DNA of 64,000 nt from Microbacterium esteraromaticum. GTDB lineage: Bacteria > Actinomycetota > Actinomycetes > Actinomycetales > Microbacteriaceae. The stretch lies in contig NZ_JAFBBS010000001.1 of NCBI RefSeq assembly GCF_016907315.1, forward strand, positions 2,418,001-2,482,000, written 5' to 3'. Positions within the stretch are counted from its first letter, which is position 1. Every line of letters starts with the position of its first letter. Under the pieces are notes generated by a model that was not told the origin of the DNA, did not search any database, and worked only from the letters and a program-made list of their open reading frames with translations. A program made the translations under genes and the position numbers. Positions 17,274 to 26,347 of this stretch are shown piece after piece.

Positions 17274-18366
17274 CGCCGAACCTGTGGGCGGCACGGAACA
17301 GGGCGGCGCGACGCGACCTCGCCGCGCCCTCTGGGTCGTGCCCGTCGCTGATCTCGGCGGCGTAGCCCGTCACGTGCTCGACGTGGCACGCGTCGGCATC
17401 CCGGGATGGCAGCTGACCGTGCTGTGCCCGGACGGACCGCTCGCGGACAGCCTTCGCGCTCAGGGCTCTGCAGTGACTGCGGGCGCGTTTGGAACCGAGG
17501 CGGGTGCGCTCGCATCGCGGCGCACGCTGGCAGCTGTCGCGAAGGCTCTGCGACCCGAAATCGTCCATTCGCACCTCGCATTCGCGGACATCGTGAACGC
17601 CTGGACACGTTTGCCCGAGGGCACTCGACGCTTCACGACGGAGCATGGCATCGCCGGTGACGATGGCGTCTACCACGCTTCCGGCCTGCATTCGCGGGCG
17701 ATGGCGCTCGTCCACCGCGCGCGCTTCCCGCGGTTCGACGGCGTGATCGCGGTCGCTGAAGCCACAAGACGAGCCATGATCGAGAAGTGGCATGTCACGA
17801 AGCGCATCGCCGTCATCCACAACGGAGTCGATCTGCCGGAGGGAGTCAGGCGCCGCGACCCCGCCACGGTCTCCGGCCTTCGAATCCTGTCGCTGTCACG
17901 CCTGGCGCCGGAGAAGCGGATAGACAAACTCATCGAGGCATTCGCATTGATCCTGCGAGACCACCACGACGCAGTCCTGACGGTCGCGGGCGAGGGGCCC
18001 ATGCGAGCAGAGCTCGAAGAGCTCGCACGACGCCTCCGCGTCGCTCATGCTGTTCGGTTCCGCGGTTTCATGGACGCGGAGTCGGCGATGTCCGAGGCCG
18101 ATGTGATCGCTCAGCTGTCGGTATGGGAGAACTGCTCCTACACGATCCTCGATGCAGTGGCGCGCGGGCTCCGGGTGGTGGCTACCGACGTCGGCGGGAA
18201 CGCCGAGATCCTCCGCGGCGGAGTCAGCCTTCGCGACACGAGCCCTGATCTCGTCGCGGCCGCGATCCGAGACTCGCTTCCGCAGCCCGCCGCTGCTCAA
18301 CAGTCCGTCCAGCAGGCCAACGCACGGTTGGCGGAGGAGTACCTCAGGGGAGGCCATCATCTCTGA
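17266..18366 (+). CDS. Glycosyltransferase family 4
   Basis: A 366-residue GT-B enzyme. It has LWVVPVADLGGVARHVLDVA near the start, VIHNGVDLPEGV, ILSLSRLAPEKRIDKLIEAF and a shorter-than-usual EX7E region (ENCSYTILDAVARGLRVVATDVGG), in which the first Glu is followed by Asn-Cys rather than Ser-Phe-Gly. The start at 17266 gives an 8-nt overlap with the upstream gene. The stop overlaps the putative start region of the ABC exporter. Confidence 0.86.
   Translation: MSDAEPVGGTEQGGATRPRRALWVVPVADLGGVARHVLDVARVGIPGWQLTVLCPDGPLADSLRAQGSAVTAGAFGTEAGALASRRTLAAVAKALRPEIVHSHLAFADIVNAWTRLPEGTRRFTTEHGIAGDDGVYHASGLHSRAMALVHRARFPRFDGVIAVAEATRRAMIEKWHVTKRIAVIHNGVDLPEGVRRRDPATVSGLRILSLSRLAPEKRIDKLIEAFALILRDHHDAVLTVAGEGPMRAELEELARRLRVAHAVRFRGFMDAESAMSEADVIAQLSVWENCSYTILDAVARGLRVVATDVGGNAEILRGGVSLRDTSPDLVAAAIRDSLPQPAAAQQSVQQANARLAEEYLRGGHHL
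18346..18353 (+). promoter_or_regulatory. Strong ribosome-binding site placed before an apparent ATC start
   Basis: AGGGGAGG at 18346-18353 is followed in the exporter frame by GCC ATC ATC TCT. There is no ATG, GTG or TTG in that frame between 18155 and 18421. ATC at 18359 is 5 nt after the site and overlaps the upstream stop region. Confidence 0.5.
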
Positions 18367-20167
18367 TTCACAGGCGACGCCGCTGAGGCGTCAACTACGC
18401 GACTTCCTCGACCTTGCGGGAGTGACGTCGAAGGGATGGATCGTCTTCACGGTTCTTGGCGCGATCGGTCTCGCGGCGCTCGACATGCTCGGCGTCGCGG
18501 CGATGGCTCCGCTGATGTCCGTCTTCACGGGAGCCGACCCGAGCACGGGCGTGATCGGCATGGTGTCCCGCGCGGTCGGAACTCGGGACGTCGCAGCCCT
18601 CACGGCGACCCTGGCAGGGTTCGTGTGCCTCGTCTTCGTCCTGAAGAGCGCCGCGACCATCCCCTTCCGGTGGTGGCTGCTGGGCCGGATGGCCGTGATC
18701 TCCACGTCCGCGTCAAAGGAGCTGATGAGGCGCTACGTCCTGTCCCCGTTCGTGGTGCACCGGTCGCGGAACCTTCCTGAGATCTATCGCAACATCGACG
18801 ACATGTCGGAGCATGCATCGAATGTGCTCCTTGGCATCCTGACGGTCATATCGGACGTGCTCATCCTGACGGGCATCCTGGGCATCCTTCTGGTGACGTC
18901 CCCCTTGGTCACGCTGTTCACGCTCGTCTTCTTCGGGTTGCTCGTCGCCGGATCGCAGGCGCTGCTCCGGGAGCGGCAGAAGCGCTTGGGTGAGGAGATC
19001 GCCGCAGCCGATCTGAGGGGCTGGCAGTTCCTGCTGCCTTCGTTCGACGGCTTCCGGGAGGCCCGCCTGACCTCCAGCGGCGAGTCCTTCGTGCGCGGGT
19101 TCGGAGATGCGCGCCGAGCGAGTGCCGAAGGCCACCGACGGCTCACCTTGGTGTCGGAGATGCCGAAGTACCTGCTCGAGATCGGCTTCGTCGTCGCGAT
19201 CGCTGTCATCTCGGCGATCCTGTTCGCCGTCGGAACGAAGGAGGCCGCACTCACTACGCTCGGCATCTTCACGGCGGCTTCTCTCCGCGCACTGCCCACT
19301 CTCAATCGGATCTCGGCGAACCTCGCGTCGATCCGGAGCAGCCGCGTAGGGCTCGACATCCTGGACGATGCGATGAAGCACCTCTCGGCGCACGCGACGC
19401 ACGACGAGCGCCCGAAGTCGGATGATCGCTATCGCGGGGACATCCGTCTGGAATCGGTGTCGTTCCGCTATCCCGATGCGGACGAGGACATCGTCGCCGG
19501 TGTCGATCTGGTCATCCCGGAGAATACGACCACGGCCTTCGTCGGATCGAGCGGCGCAGGCAAGAGCACCGTTCTCGATCTGATTCTCGGACTGCTCGTC
19601 CCCACTCAGGGAGCGATCACGTGCGGCGGTCGACGGGTGGATGACGACCTCGCCGCCTGGTACGCCGGGATCGGGGTCGTGCCGCAGGACGTCTTCCTCT
19701 TGAACGCCTCGCTGGCCGAGAACGTGGCGTTCGGCGTGGACGTGGCAGAGATCGACGGCGCTCGAGTCGCCGAGGCCATCCGAATGGCCGAGCTCCACGA
19801 GTACGTGGCAGAGCTGCCGGACGGGGTGGAGACGATCGTCGGTGAGCGAGGGGTGAGGCTGTCAGGGGGGCAGCGGCAGCGAATCGGTCTCGCTCGGGCG
19901 CTGTATCGCCGGCCCCGGGTTCTGGTCCTCGACGAGGCGACCAGCGCTCTGGACAACGAGACGGAGCATCAGATCTCCAACACCCTCCAGAGGCTCAACG
20001 GACAGCTCACCGTGATCATCGTCGCGCATCGCCTGTCGACTGTTCGCCGGTCAGACAACCTGGTGTTCCTCGAGAACGGGCGGGTAGCGGCCCAGGGGAC
20101 CTTCGCGCAGGTGCGTGAGAGGAATGAGCATTTCGGGAGGCTCGTCGATCTCGGCGAACTGCACTGA
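18359..20167 (+). CDS. PglK-like ABC exporter (membrane domain plus ATPase), locus A
   Basis: About 602 residues: an N-terminal six-span export domain, including LAALDMLGVAAMAPLM near residue 35, and a C-terminal ATPase with Walker A GSSGAGKST, signature LSGGQRQR, Walker B VLVLDEATSALD and the switch His in VAHRLST. It is paralogous to the exporter at 40058-41869 (603 residues), and the aligned N-termini place the start near 18356-18359, where only ATC is available; GTG at 18422 would remove conserved sequence. Organisation and sequence resemble PglK-type flippases of lipid-linked oligosaccharides, which fits a locus without a visible Wzx. Confidence 0.85.
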   Translation: MSDSQATPLRRQLRDFLDLAGVTSKGWIVFTVLGAIGLAALDMLGVAAMAPLMSVFTGADPSTGVIGMVSRAVGTRDVAALTATLAGFVCLVFVLKSAATIPFRWWLLGRMAVISTSASKELMRRYVLSPFVVHRSRNLPEIYRNIDDMSEHASNVLLGILTVISDVLILTGILGILLVTSPLVTLFTLVFFGLLVAGSQALLRERQKRLGEEIAAADLRGWQFLLPSFDGFREARLTSSGESFVRGFGDARRASAEGHRRLTLVSEMPKYLLEIGFVVAIAVISAILFAVGTKEAALTTLGIFTAASLRALPTLNRISANLASIRSSRVGLDILDDAMKHLSAHATHDERPKSDDRYRGDIRLESVSFRYPDADEDIVAGVDLVIPENTTTAFVGSSGAGKSTVLDLILGLLVPTQGAITCGGRRVDDDLAAWYAGIGVVPQDVFLLNASLAENVAFGVDVAEIDGARVAEAIRMAELHEYVAELPDGVETIVGERGVRLSGGQRQRIGLARALYRRPRVLVLDEATSALDNETEHQISNTLQRLNGQLTVIIVAHRLSTVRRSDNLVFLENGRVAAQGTFAQVRERNEHFGRLVDLGELH

Positions 20168-20199
20168 CGCGTGACGGGCCGGCGGCCGCGTCCGCTTCC

Positions 20200-21084
20200 C
20201 TAGGGCCGGATGGTCCAGTATCGCTCCGTGTAAGGAAGTGTGGCTGCCTGATGGAGGCGGCCAGAGGGGTCCAGAGCAGAGAGCTGGCTGGCGTACTCGC
20301 GGAGATGATGCTGCTTTCGATCTCGATCCACCGGCAGCTCGAACGGTGACACGTTGAGCCCTCGGGCTGCACTCAGCCTCGCGACCTCCCCGTCCGCCGC
20401 GACACTCCACAGATACGGAAGCTCGTTGTAGAGGATCACCCGCACCCCGCCCAATCGATTCAACGATTCGAGGATGGCGTCTCTGACGAAGAGGTGGTCT
20501 GGGTGCGCCGGTCCGCGGCCCGCGAGTGCCTTGCGGCGCTTGCGCACGTACGCGCGATGCTTCAGTGCGCGGAGCCAAGCCAGCGCACGCCCGCCCACGG
20601 GTCGAGCTCCGGAGGTGACAGACGGAGGCGGCGTCCTCGAGACGTGCGCTCCTGAGCCGGCGGGGATGGCGATGGCGAGATCCTTCTCGGGCGAATCCTG
20701 CTCGCGGATCCAGCTCGTCACCGCACGCACGATGGCTTCCGCATCGGACACGTCGCGCTGGCCAGTCGTGTACTGCAGATCCACCAGAGGCAGCCACCAG
20801 TGTCGAGCGGCCACACCAGCCAGCGCGCGATCGTCTTCCTCGCGCCGCGCGTGGATCGCCTCTATGCCGTCTCGGAAGCCGCAGGCCGCGTCGGCCACGG
20901 TGCTCTTTCCCGCCGCCGGCAGGCCACCGAACACGGTGAGGACGTCGGCTGCGCCCGCGGGCTCTCGATCGAGCAGAGCCCAAGCCGAGAGCACCGCGTC
21001 GTCGAAATGGGGGGAGACCACCAGGATGCGGGTGAGGCGGTTGACGTCGTTCACTTCGCGCCCCGCATCGGTGGATTCGCTCAC
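20200..21084 (-). CDS. PIG-L family deacetylase
   Basis: A 294-residue zinc-dependent N-deacetylase of the PIG-L/LmbE fold. The metal-binding signature reads SPHFDDAVLSAWA (about residues 22-34), and a second His cluster lies in PAHPDHLFVRDAI. Members remove acetyl groups from N-acetylglucosamine-type sugars, so a role in making a free amino sugar on the polysaccharide is plausible. The start at 21084 (GTG) overlaps the stop of the upstream glycosyltransferase as GTGA. It converges with the ABC exporter, 32 bp apart. Confidence 0.82.
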   Translation of the reverse strand: MSESTDAGREVNDVNRLTRILVVSPHFDDAVLSAWALLDREPAGAADVLTVFGGLPAAGKSTVADAACGFRDGIEAIHARREEDDRALAGVAARHWWLPLVDLQYTTGQRDVSDAEAIVRAVTSWIREQDSPEKDLAIAIPAGSGAHVSRTPPPSVTSGARPVGGRALAWLRALKHRAYVRKRRKALAGRGPAHPDHLFVRDAILESLNRLGGVRVILYNELPYLWSVAADGEVARLSAARGLNVSPFELPVDRDRKQHHLREYASQLSALDPSGRLHQAATLPYTERYWTIRP

Positions 21085-22307
21085 CGCACACCCTCCGCAC
21101 CGTCGCGGGCTGCCCCGATCCGTCGCACGAGCCGACTCCATCGCTGCACGACTGACGCAGCGGTGTACGGCTCGCACCGCGTGCGCGACTCGCGCCCCAT
21201 CCGATCCAGCTCTTCGGGGGCGGACAACAGCTGCCGCAGTCGGGCGACGAAGGCGTCGTCGTCGTCAGGGTCGACGAGCACGCCGCCGAGATCGCGTGTC
21301 AGATCCGTGATCCCGGGTGAGCACGCGAAAGCCAATGTCGGCGTGCCGTGCTGGGCAGCCTCCAGTACGTTCATGCCGAACGACTCGAAGCGCGACGTGG
21401 ACAGCAGCAGCGCGGCCGCGGAGAGAACGGCTTCGCGCTGGTCGGTCCAGCCCATCAGGCGAATCCGATCCGTCGCCCCCGGCGTCTGCGCGATCCATTC
21501 CTCGAGATGCAGACGCTCGTCGCCCTCGCCGTAGATGTCCAGACGCCAGTGCCGCAGGTGTTCCGGCTCTGTCGCTCGGAGGAAACTCTGCATCATCCGA
21601 TCGAGTTGCTTCTCTCCGGACAGGCGGGAGAGGGAGACCACTGTGCTGCGGCCCGCATGAGCGCCACGGTCTCGAGGCGGTTCGGCCGGGACGAGTGCGG
21701 GTGATGCGATCGGATTGGGTATGGCGATGCACTCGACGCCGAGTGCATCGGAGAAGAGCTCCGCGTCGGAGCGGTTCACCGCGACGAAGGCGTCGGGGGA
21801 GAGACTGCGGCTCCTGGGCAGATCTTCCCCTTCGACGTTCAGCTGCGTCTCGAAAGGGATGTGGAACTGCACGGCCAGCATGAACCGATCCGGCTGCGCA
21901 TTGATCATGCGCACGGGCAGGTGATGGGCGACGTTCGGTCCAGTGGCGATGATCAGCGTGCCGTGAGGGAGTGAGGTGAAGAGGCGACGCAGTCGTCGTC
22001 GGCCGGTCAGGATGTCCCACCGCTTGATCACGAGGAGGGGGAGCGACCTGAGCGAGTTCAGGGCGATCCGACGGCTACCAGTGATCGAGCGCTCATGCAG
22101 GTGCGGCCGGCGCCCGAAAAGCGTCGTCGTCTGTGTCTGGGGACTGCCTACACCGGGGAAGACCGAGATCACCTGCACCTGGGCGCCCGCCGATCTGAAC
22201 ATCGGGACGAGGTTGGAGACGACCGACTCGACGCCGCCGCGGCCGGGGTACCGAGCAGTCGCGATCACGACGTTCGTGCACCATGCGGGCCAGCCATCAC
22301 TCGACAC
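21081..22307 (-). CDS. Glycosyltransferase family 4
   Basis: A 408-residue GT-B enzyme with GRGGVESVVSNLVPMF near the start, VVSLSRLSGEKQLDRMMQSF, and the EX7E region SRFESFGMNVLEAAQHGTPTLAF. GTG at 22307 is preferred over the ATG at 22349: it has a good AGAGAGG site seven bases upstream and gives an 11-nt rather than 53-nt overlap with the upstream gene. It is the middle gene of a three-gene minus-strand unit. Confidence 0.86.
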   Translation of the reverse strand: MSSDGWPAWCTNVVIATARYPGRGGVESVVSNLVPMFRSAGAQVQVISVFPGVGSPQTQTTTLFGRRPHLHERSITGSRRIALNSLRSLPLLVIKRWDILTGRRRLRRLFTSLPHGTLIIATGPNVAHHLPVRMINAQPDRFMLAVQFHIPFETQLNVEGEDLPRSRSLSPDAFVAVNRSDAELFSDALGVECIAIPNPIASPALVPAEPPRDRGAHAGRSTVVSLSRLSGEKQLDRMMQSFLRATEPEHLRHWRLDIYGEGDERLHLEEWIAQTPGATDRIRLMGWTDQREAVLSAAALLLSTSRFESFGMNVLEAAQHGTPTLAFACSPGITDLTRDLGGVLVDPDDDDAFVARLRQLLSAPEELDRMGRESRTRCEPYTAASVVQRWSRLVRRIGAARDGAEGVR

Positions 22308-23478
22308 GTCGACGCCTCTCTTCCGCGTCAGGACGTGGGACGTATGCAAGCCCGAGCGCCCCCTGCAGACCGGCGGCTACTCGCGTCCAGGAGTACAGCT
22401 CGCTCCTGCGACGGGCGCGCTGTCCGGCGGTGGCGGCCGCGATCGGGTCGCAGAACTCGAGCATCGCCGCAGTCAGGGCCTGGGGGTCCTCGGGGTCGAC
22501 TGCTCGGCCGGCATCGCCGATGATGTCGGGCGCGCCACCCTGCGTGGTGCCGATCGCGGGGATGCCGGCGTGCATGGCCTCGACGTAGATGATTCCCGCC
22601 GGTTCGAATCTGGACGGCACGACGCAGCAGGTCGCCGTCGACCACAGCTCCAGCATCCGGTCGCGGTCCGCTGGGACGGCGAGGTCCAGGTGCCCATGGC
22701 TGACGATCCCTGGCCGATCGATCGGTGGCAGGTGACCAGCGAGATGCAGTTCGGCAGCCGGGAAGAGCTCCCTGACCCGGGCGAAAGCCTCGACCACAGC
22801 CGGGCCGTTCTTCCGGGACCATTCACGGCCAGCGAAGAGGAATCGCGGGGTCGCCCAATCTCTGCGGCGGACCGGGCCCGCGGTGAAGTTCGGGCCGATT
22901 CCGACGACATGTGCCTTCTCGGGCGGACAATCCAGCTGCGTGACAGCGGACTGCGCTGCCCAGTTCGTGCTGAACGCCGCCGCGCGGTTCCGCTTGTACG
23001 CCGAGGCCTGTTGCCGCACGCGCGCCTCTGCCATGTAGTTCGGGACGTCGCCCCAGAACGTGTCAGGCCAGGCCAGCGCCTGCACGGTCGTCATGTCCTC
23101 GTACGACACGACATTGCGATGCGGGACGGCGAATCCCGTGCCCATCTGCACAACTCCGTCGATCGCGCCGATGCGCGCGAACTGCCGGCGGGCGGTGCGC
23201 GCGCGAACCCGAGCCAGCACCATCGACTGCTGGGCCACACGCCGTTCGCGATCCAAGCCTGCCCGCAGACCCCGGCGGCCGAGGCCCGCCAGCACCCGTG
23301 GCAGAGCGACAGCGTCGACGGCGGGCATGTCCAGGTGGGAGCGCAGGTCTACTCCGATCACCTCTGCGCCCGACGCGCGGAGAGCCTGCACGATGTTGCT
23401 CGGCGTGCCTGACCACAGCGAGGGGCTTTCCGGATCACCGATGGCGACCACCGCGATCCGCGGAGCGATGTCCGTCAC
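22297..23478 (-). CDS. Glycosyltransferase (GT-B, family 4-like)
   Basis: A 393-residue GT-B enzyme. After IAVVAIGDPESPSLWSGTPSNIV (residues about 7-29) it has FLFAGREWSRKNGPAVVEAF, a donor site PSRFEPAGIIYVEAMHAGIPAIG and AGRAVDPEDPQAL. The Glu-Pro-Ala-Gly form of the EX7E motif is seen in relatives acting on sugars such as glucose or galactose. GTG at 23478 is taken as start because upstream codons encode Cys-rich sequence unlike the family. It is the first gene of the minus-strand unit 23478-20200. Confidence 0.82.
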   Translation of the reverse strand: MTDIAPRIAVVAIGDPESPSLWSGTPSNIVQALRASGAEVIGVDLRSHLDMPAVDAVALPRVLAGLGRRGLRAGLDRERRVAQQSMVLARVRARTARRQFARIGAIDGVVQMGTGFAVPHRNVVSYEDMTTVQALAWPDTFWGDVPNYMAEARVRQQASAYKRNRAAAFSTNWAAQSAVTQLDCPPEKAHVVGIGPNFTAGPVRRRDWATPRFLFAGREWSRKNGPAVVEAFARVRELFPAAELHLAGHLPPIDRPGIVSHGHLDLAVPADRDRMLELWSTATCCVVPSRFEPAGIIYVEAMHAGIPAIGTTQGGAPDIIGDAGRAVDPEDPQALTAAMLEFCDPIAAATAGQRARRRSELYSWTRVAAGLQGALGLAYVPRPDAEERRRRVE

Positions 23479-23906
23479 GCCGGCCGAGCCTCGACGGTCA
23501 CACGCGCGAAACAGAACGAACGCATCCAGAACTTCCCCGGGTTGCTGGCATCGAATGAGACGACACGAGCATAGCAACGGGGTGTCCGCGCCCCGCGTCA
23601 ACGCCTCTTGCTCCTGCAGCAGGAGCCTCCCGGACGCCCATCCGGGAGGGGTCGGGACGGGTCCAGGCGCCGGCGCCGAAACGGATGGGGGACTGGCGGC
23701 CGACGATTCCGGCGCTGTGCTGAGCGGAGTCGAGCCGGTCAGAAACTCGCTCTTTCTGAGACGCCTGTGAGCACGCTAGTCTGACCCCCATCGGGCCCCA
23801 GCCCGTTCGACCGGCGCCCGCAGGTCGGACACTCTCGTCGCTGAGAGGTGTTGTTCCGCGACGGCTGTGTCGCACCGCAGAAAGTGTGATCAGAGGAACC
23901 TCCCCA
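23479..23906. other. Divergent intergenic region between a glycosyltransferase and the Tat-exported protein
   Basis: This 428-bp stretch has no convincing gene. It holds a short GCTCCTGC/GCAGGAGC inverted repeat near 23610-23626, a 9-bp stem-loop at 23626-23649, and a promoter-like pair for the plus-strand gene at 23754-23782 followed by an untranslated leader of roughly 115 nt. Confidence 0.6.
23754..23782 (+). promoter_or_regulatory. Candidate promoter of the large Tat-exported protein
   Basis: TTCTGA at 23754-23759 and TAGTCT at 23777-23782 have a 17-nt spacer. The gene starts at 23907 behind an AGAGGA site, so the leader would be about 115 nt. Confidence 0.45.
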
Positions 23907-25577
23907 ATGGTTGAAGAAGCCACAGATTCCCCCAAGCCGTCGTCCGGTCTTTCGCGACGTTCCGTCATGAAGGGGGCGGCCTGGACCGTTCCTGCACTCA
24001 TGGTTGCGACGGCTGCGCCGGCATACGCTCTCAGCTGCATCGAGGGCAACTGGGCGGCCATCGGCCGCGGCAAGATGCTGAGCGGCGGCCTGTTCAACAT
24101 CGATCTCGACACGCTCGCGTCGGTCGATGGAACGATCGCCTCTGCGCCCACGCTGGTCGCGGAGACCGGCTTCGTGCACGGCCCCAATGCCGAAGGTGAC
24201 CCGGACAAGCACGCCAACCCGCTGAGCGTCACCGCACTCGGGACGATCAACGTCACCGCCACGGGGCTCACCACCACCGTGTCTCAGCTTCTCGGGCTCG
24301 TCGCGAGCGCCCCCGACGGGACTGGCCTCCTGAACCAGTTCGGATTCGCTCAGAGCAACGGGCTCTCGATGGGCGCATCCGGCTATGTCGACGACAACGG
24401 AACCATCCGTGTGGCTCCTGCTGGCGGATACCCGCAGGTCGCCAGCCTCGACCTCAAGCAGTTCCTGACCCCGCTGCTCGGATCGGCGACGACCGGTTTC
24501 CTGGCCAACGTCACCAACCTCAAGCTCGACGTCGGCGCCCTTGTGGGACGCGCCGTTCTCGAGCAGATGTGCAACACGGTGGTCAACCCGCAGGGCTACA
24601 GGCTCACTCGCGAGTACCTGGTCGCGTACCTGAGACTCGTGCTGACGTCGCCGCTGGTCGGCAGCATCGTCACTGCTGTGACGAGCGCGGTGAACACGGC
24701 GAACCTGTCGGTGGATTCGGCCGCTCTGCTGACTGCACTGGGGCAGATTCCGCTTCTCGGGCCGGTGGTGAGCGCTCTCGTGGCGGCTGCTGCGCAGCCG
24801 ACGGTCAAGATCAGCGCCAACGTCGGGCAGGTCATCACCGCGCTCACGTCCTCGCCGATCGGGTCGGGGACGGCGATCATCACCGACCTCGGCGGCGGGA
24901 CCGTCACGATCGATGTCGCCTCGCTCCTCGGCAGCGCGTTCCCCGGCGGCGCGTCGGCAATGGCCAACTCGCTCCCCGCGAACTCGGTCCTGTTCGTCGA
25001 CTATCCGTTGCCGACGAACGTGCTCGCCGATCAGCTCTCGCAGATGCAGAACGAGATCATCACGCGGATCGCGGGCTTCGTCAGCGTCGAGATCTCGTAC
25101 AGTATCGCCGGCGGCCTCACGACGCTGAGGGTCTCTGGAACGCTGGCCGATCTGCTGAACGGCAACGCGACGATCACGGCCACGCTGCTCGGCTCATCGG
25201 TCGTGAACGGTCCTATCACCAACGCCGCGCTCGTGACGGTCGGGAACATCGTCCGTGGTGGTCTGCTCGCCACAGGCGGAGTGATCAACGTCGCACTCGT
25301 TGCGCTGAACAATCTGCTCGCGACGATCTTCGACGCGCTGAAGAACCTGCTGAACATCACGCTGAACGTGCAGAACCTGCCCCAGGCCAACAACAACCCG
25401 AGCATGCCGGACAACGGACCAGGGCCTGCACGCTGGTCGTCGGGAGCTCAGGCGCTCCCGACAGGACGGTTCGACGTCGCAGCTCTCGGCATCACCGCCG
25501 TGGCGGCGCTTCCGGTGCCGAGTGTTCTGGATCTGTTCCTCGCACGTGGAAGCGTCGGGCCGCACACCGCAGCCTGA
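23907..25577 (+). CDS. Tat-exported protein, choice-of-anchor G-like
   Basis: A 556-residue exported protein. The N-terminus carries a twin-arginine signal (SRRSVMKGAAW, then a hydrophobic stretch to APAYA), so it is exported folded. The mature part is rich in Ala, Thr, Asn, Val and Leu, with repeated short strands (GTINVTATGL, ANLSVDSAAL). It recalls actinobacterial surface proteins called choice-of-anchor G (gene family recognised by overall look, not by search). Near the C-terminus ALPTG is followed by a weakly hydrophobic stretch and RGSVGPHTAA, not a standard LPXTG sorting signal. It is monocistronic, with its own promoter and terminators. Confidence 0.72.
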   Translation: MVEEATDSPKPSSGLSRRSVMKGAAWTVPALMVATAAPAYALSCIEGNWAAIGRGKMLSGGLFNIDLDTLASVDGTIASAPTLVAETGFVHGPNAEGDPDKHANPLSVTALGTINVTATGLTTTVSQLLGLVASAPDGTGLLNQFGFAQSNGLSMGASGYVDDNGTIRVAPAGGYPQVASLDLKQFLTPLLGSATTGFLANVTNLKLDVGALVGRAVLEQMCNTVVNPQGYRLTREYLVAYLRLVLTSPLVGSIVTAVTSAVNTANLSVDSAALLTALGQIPLLGPVVSALVAAAAQPTVKISANVGQVITALTSSPIGSGTAIITDLGGGTVTIDVASLLGSAFPGGASAMANSLPANSVLFVDYPLPTNVLADQLSQMQNEIITRIAGFVSVEISYSIAGGLTTLRVSGTLADLLNGNATITATLLGSSVVNGPITNAALVTVGNIVRGGLLATGGVINVALVALNNLLATIFDALKNLLNITLNVQNLPQANNNPSMPDNGPGPARWSSGAQALPTGRFDVAALGITAVAALPVPSVLDLFLARGSVGPHTAA

Positions 25578-25592
25578 GCGTGACGCTCGACT

Positions 25593-25622
25593 GAGAGGCC
25601 GGTCCTTCGGGGCCGGCCTCTC
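25593..25622 (+). terminator. Stem-loop after the Tat-exported protein
   Basis: A 10-bp perfect stem (25593-25602 against 25613-25622) around a CTTCGG-containing loop, 16 nt after the stop codon. No long T-run follows; a second stem-loop lies right behind it. Confidence 0.65.
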
Positions 25623-25626
25623 GGCA

Positions 25627-25655
25627 GTCCGGCTCCGTCCCCGCCGGAGCCGGAC
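25627..25655 (+). terminator. Second tandem stem-loop
   Basis: An 11-bp perfect stem (25627-25637 against 25645-25655) with a 7-nt loop, immediately behind the first hairpin. Together they would insulate the ribosomal-protein promoter from readthrough. Confidence 0.5.
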
Positions 25656-25683
25656 CGGCGGGGGCGCCTGCCTTCGTCTCGCT

Positions 25684-25713
25684 TTGCGCCGGAAGCCCCT
25701 GATGCCGTAAGCT
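25684..25713 (+). promoter_or_regulatory. Candidate rplM promoter
   Basis: TTGCGC at 25684-25689 and TAAGCT at 25708-25713, with an 18-nt spacer, lie after the tandem hairpins. The rplM start is about 150 nt downstream. Confidence 0.5.
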
Positions 25714-25730
25714 ATCCCCTTGGTGCCTGC

Positions 25731-25829
25731 TCTTCGGCTTGCCGAAGATGCGGGTACGACGAACGTGAGCCCTCCACTGGCGCGTGTTTCGTCTCGGTTC
25801 CTGCGAGATGAAACCCACCCCGGAGTGGG
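25731..25829 (+). promoter_or_regulatory. Structured 5' leader of rplM-rpsI
   Basis: Three hairpins follow the promoter: 25731-25738 with 25741-25748 (8 bp), 25786-25796 with 25804-25814 (11 bp including one G-U), and 25814-25818 with 25825-25829 (5 bp). Ribosomal-protein operons are often autoregulated through such leaders. Whether this one binds L13 or S9 cannot be told from sequence. Confidence 0.5.
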
Positions 25830-25871
25830 ATTCACGAACCTCTCCGTTCGAATCAAGAAAGCAGCACTATC

Positions 25872-26318
25872 GTGACGCGCACTTACACCCCGAAGGCCGG
25901 GCAGGTCCAGCGTGACTGGATCGTCATCGACGCGACCGACGTCGTTCTCGGCCGTCTGGCATCGCACGCAGCAGCAATCCTGCGTGGCAAGCACAAGGCA
26001 ACCTTCGCTCCTCACGTCGACACCGGTGACTTCGTCATCATCGTCAACGCAGAGAAGGTCGCCCTCACGGGCCAGAAGCTCCAGAAGAAGATGGCCTACC
26101 GCCACTCCGGTTACCCGGGCGGCCTGACGGCCACCTCGTACGCCGAGCTTCTCGAGAAGCACCCGGTTCGCGCCGTGGAGAAGGCCGTCCGCGGCATGCT
26201 CCCGAAGAACACCCTGGGTCGTCAGCAGCTGTCGAAGCTCAAGGTCTACGCAGGTGCCGAGCACCCGCACGCCGCTCAGCAGCCCACGCCGTACACCCTC
26301 GACCAGGTCGCGCAGTAA
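25872..26318 (+). CDS. rplM: 50S ribosomal protein L13
   Basis: A 148-residue L13. It carries [17 protein letters not shown] near the start, [16 protein letters not shown], and [15 protein letters not shown], all diagnostic. The start is GTG at 25872, giving [10 protein letters not shown], as is usual in actinobacteria. It lies 29 nt before rpsI, and the pair is the standard L13-S9 operon. Confidence 0.97.
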   Translation: MTRTYTPKAGQVQRDWIVIDATDVVLGRLASHAAAILRGKHKATFAPHVDTGDFVIIVNAEKVALTGQKLQKKMAYRHSGYPGGLTATSYAELLEKHPVRAVEKAVRGMLPKNTLGRQQLSKLKVYAGAEHPHAAQQPTPYTLDQVAQ

Positions 26319-26347
26319 GCGCCCCTCAGATTTCTAAGGACATACTC

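Noticed and set aside
18152..18358. ATG at 18152 as the start of the ABC exporter
   Set aside because: It would overlap the upstream glycosyltransferase by 215 nt, and the extra residues are Arg/Ser-rich and do not match the paralogous exporter.
25731..25829. Riboswitch upstream of rplM
   Set aside because: The hairpins do not match any riboswitch core I can recognise; a ribosomal-protein leader is the simpler reading.
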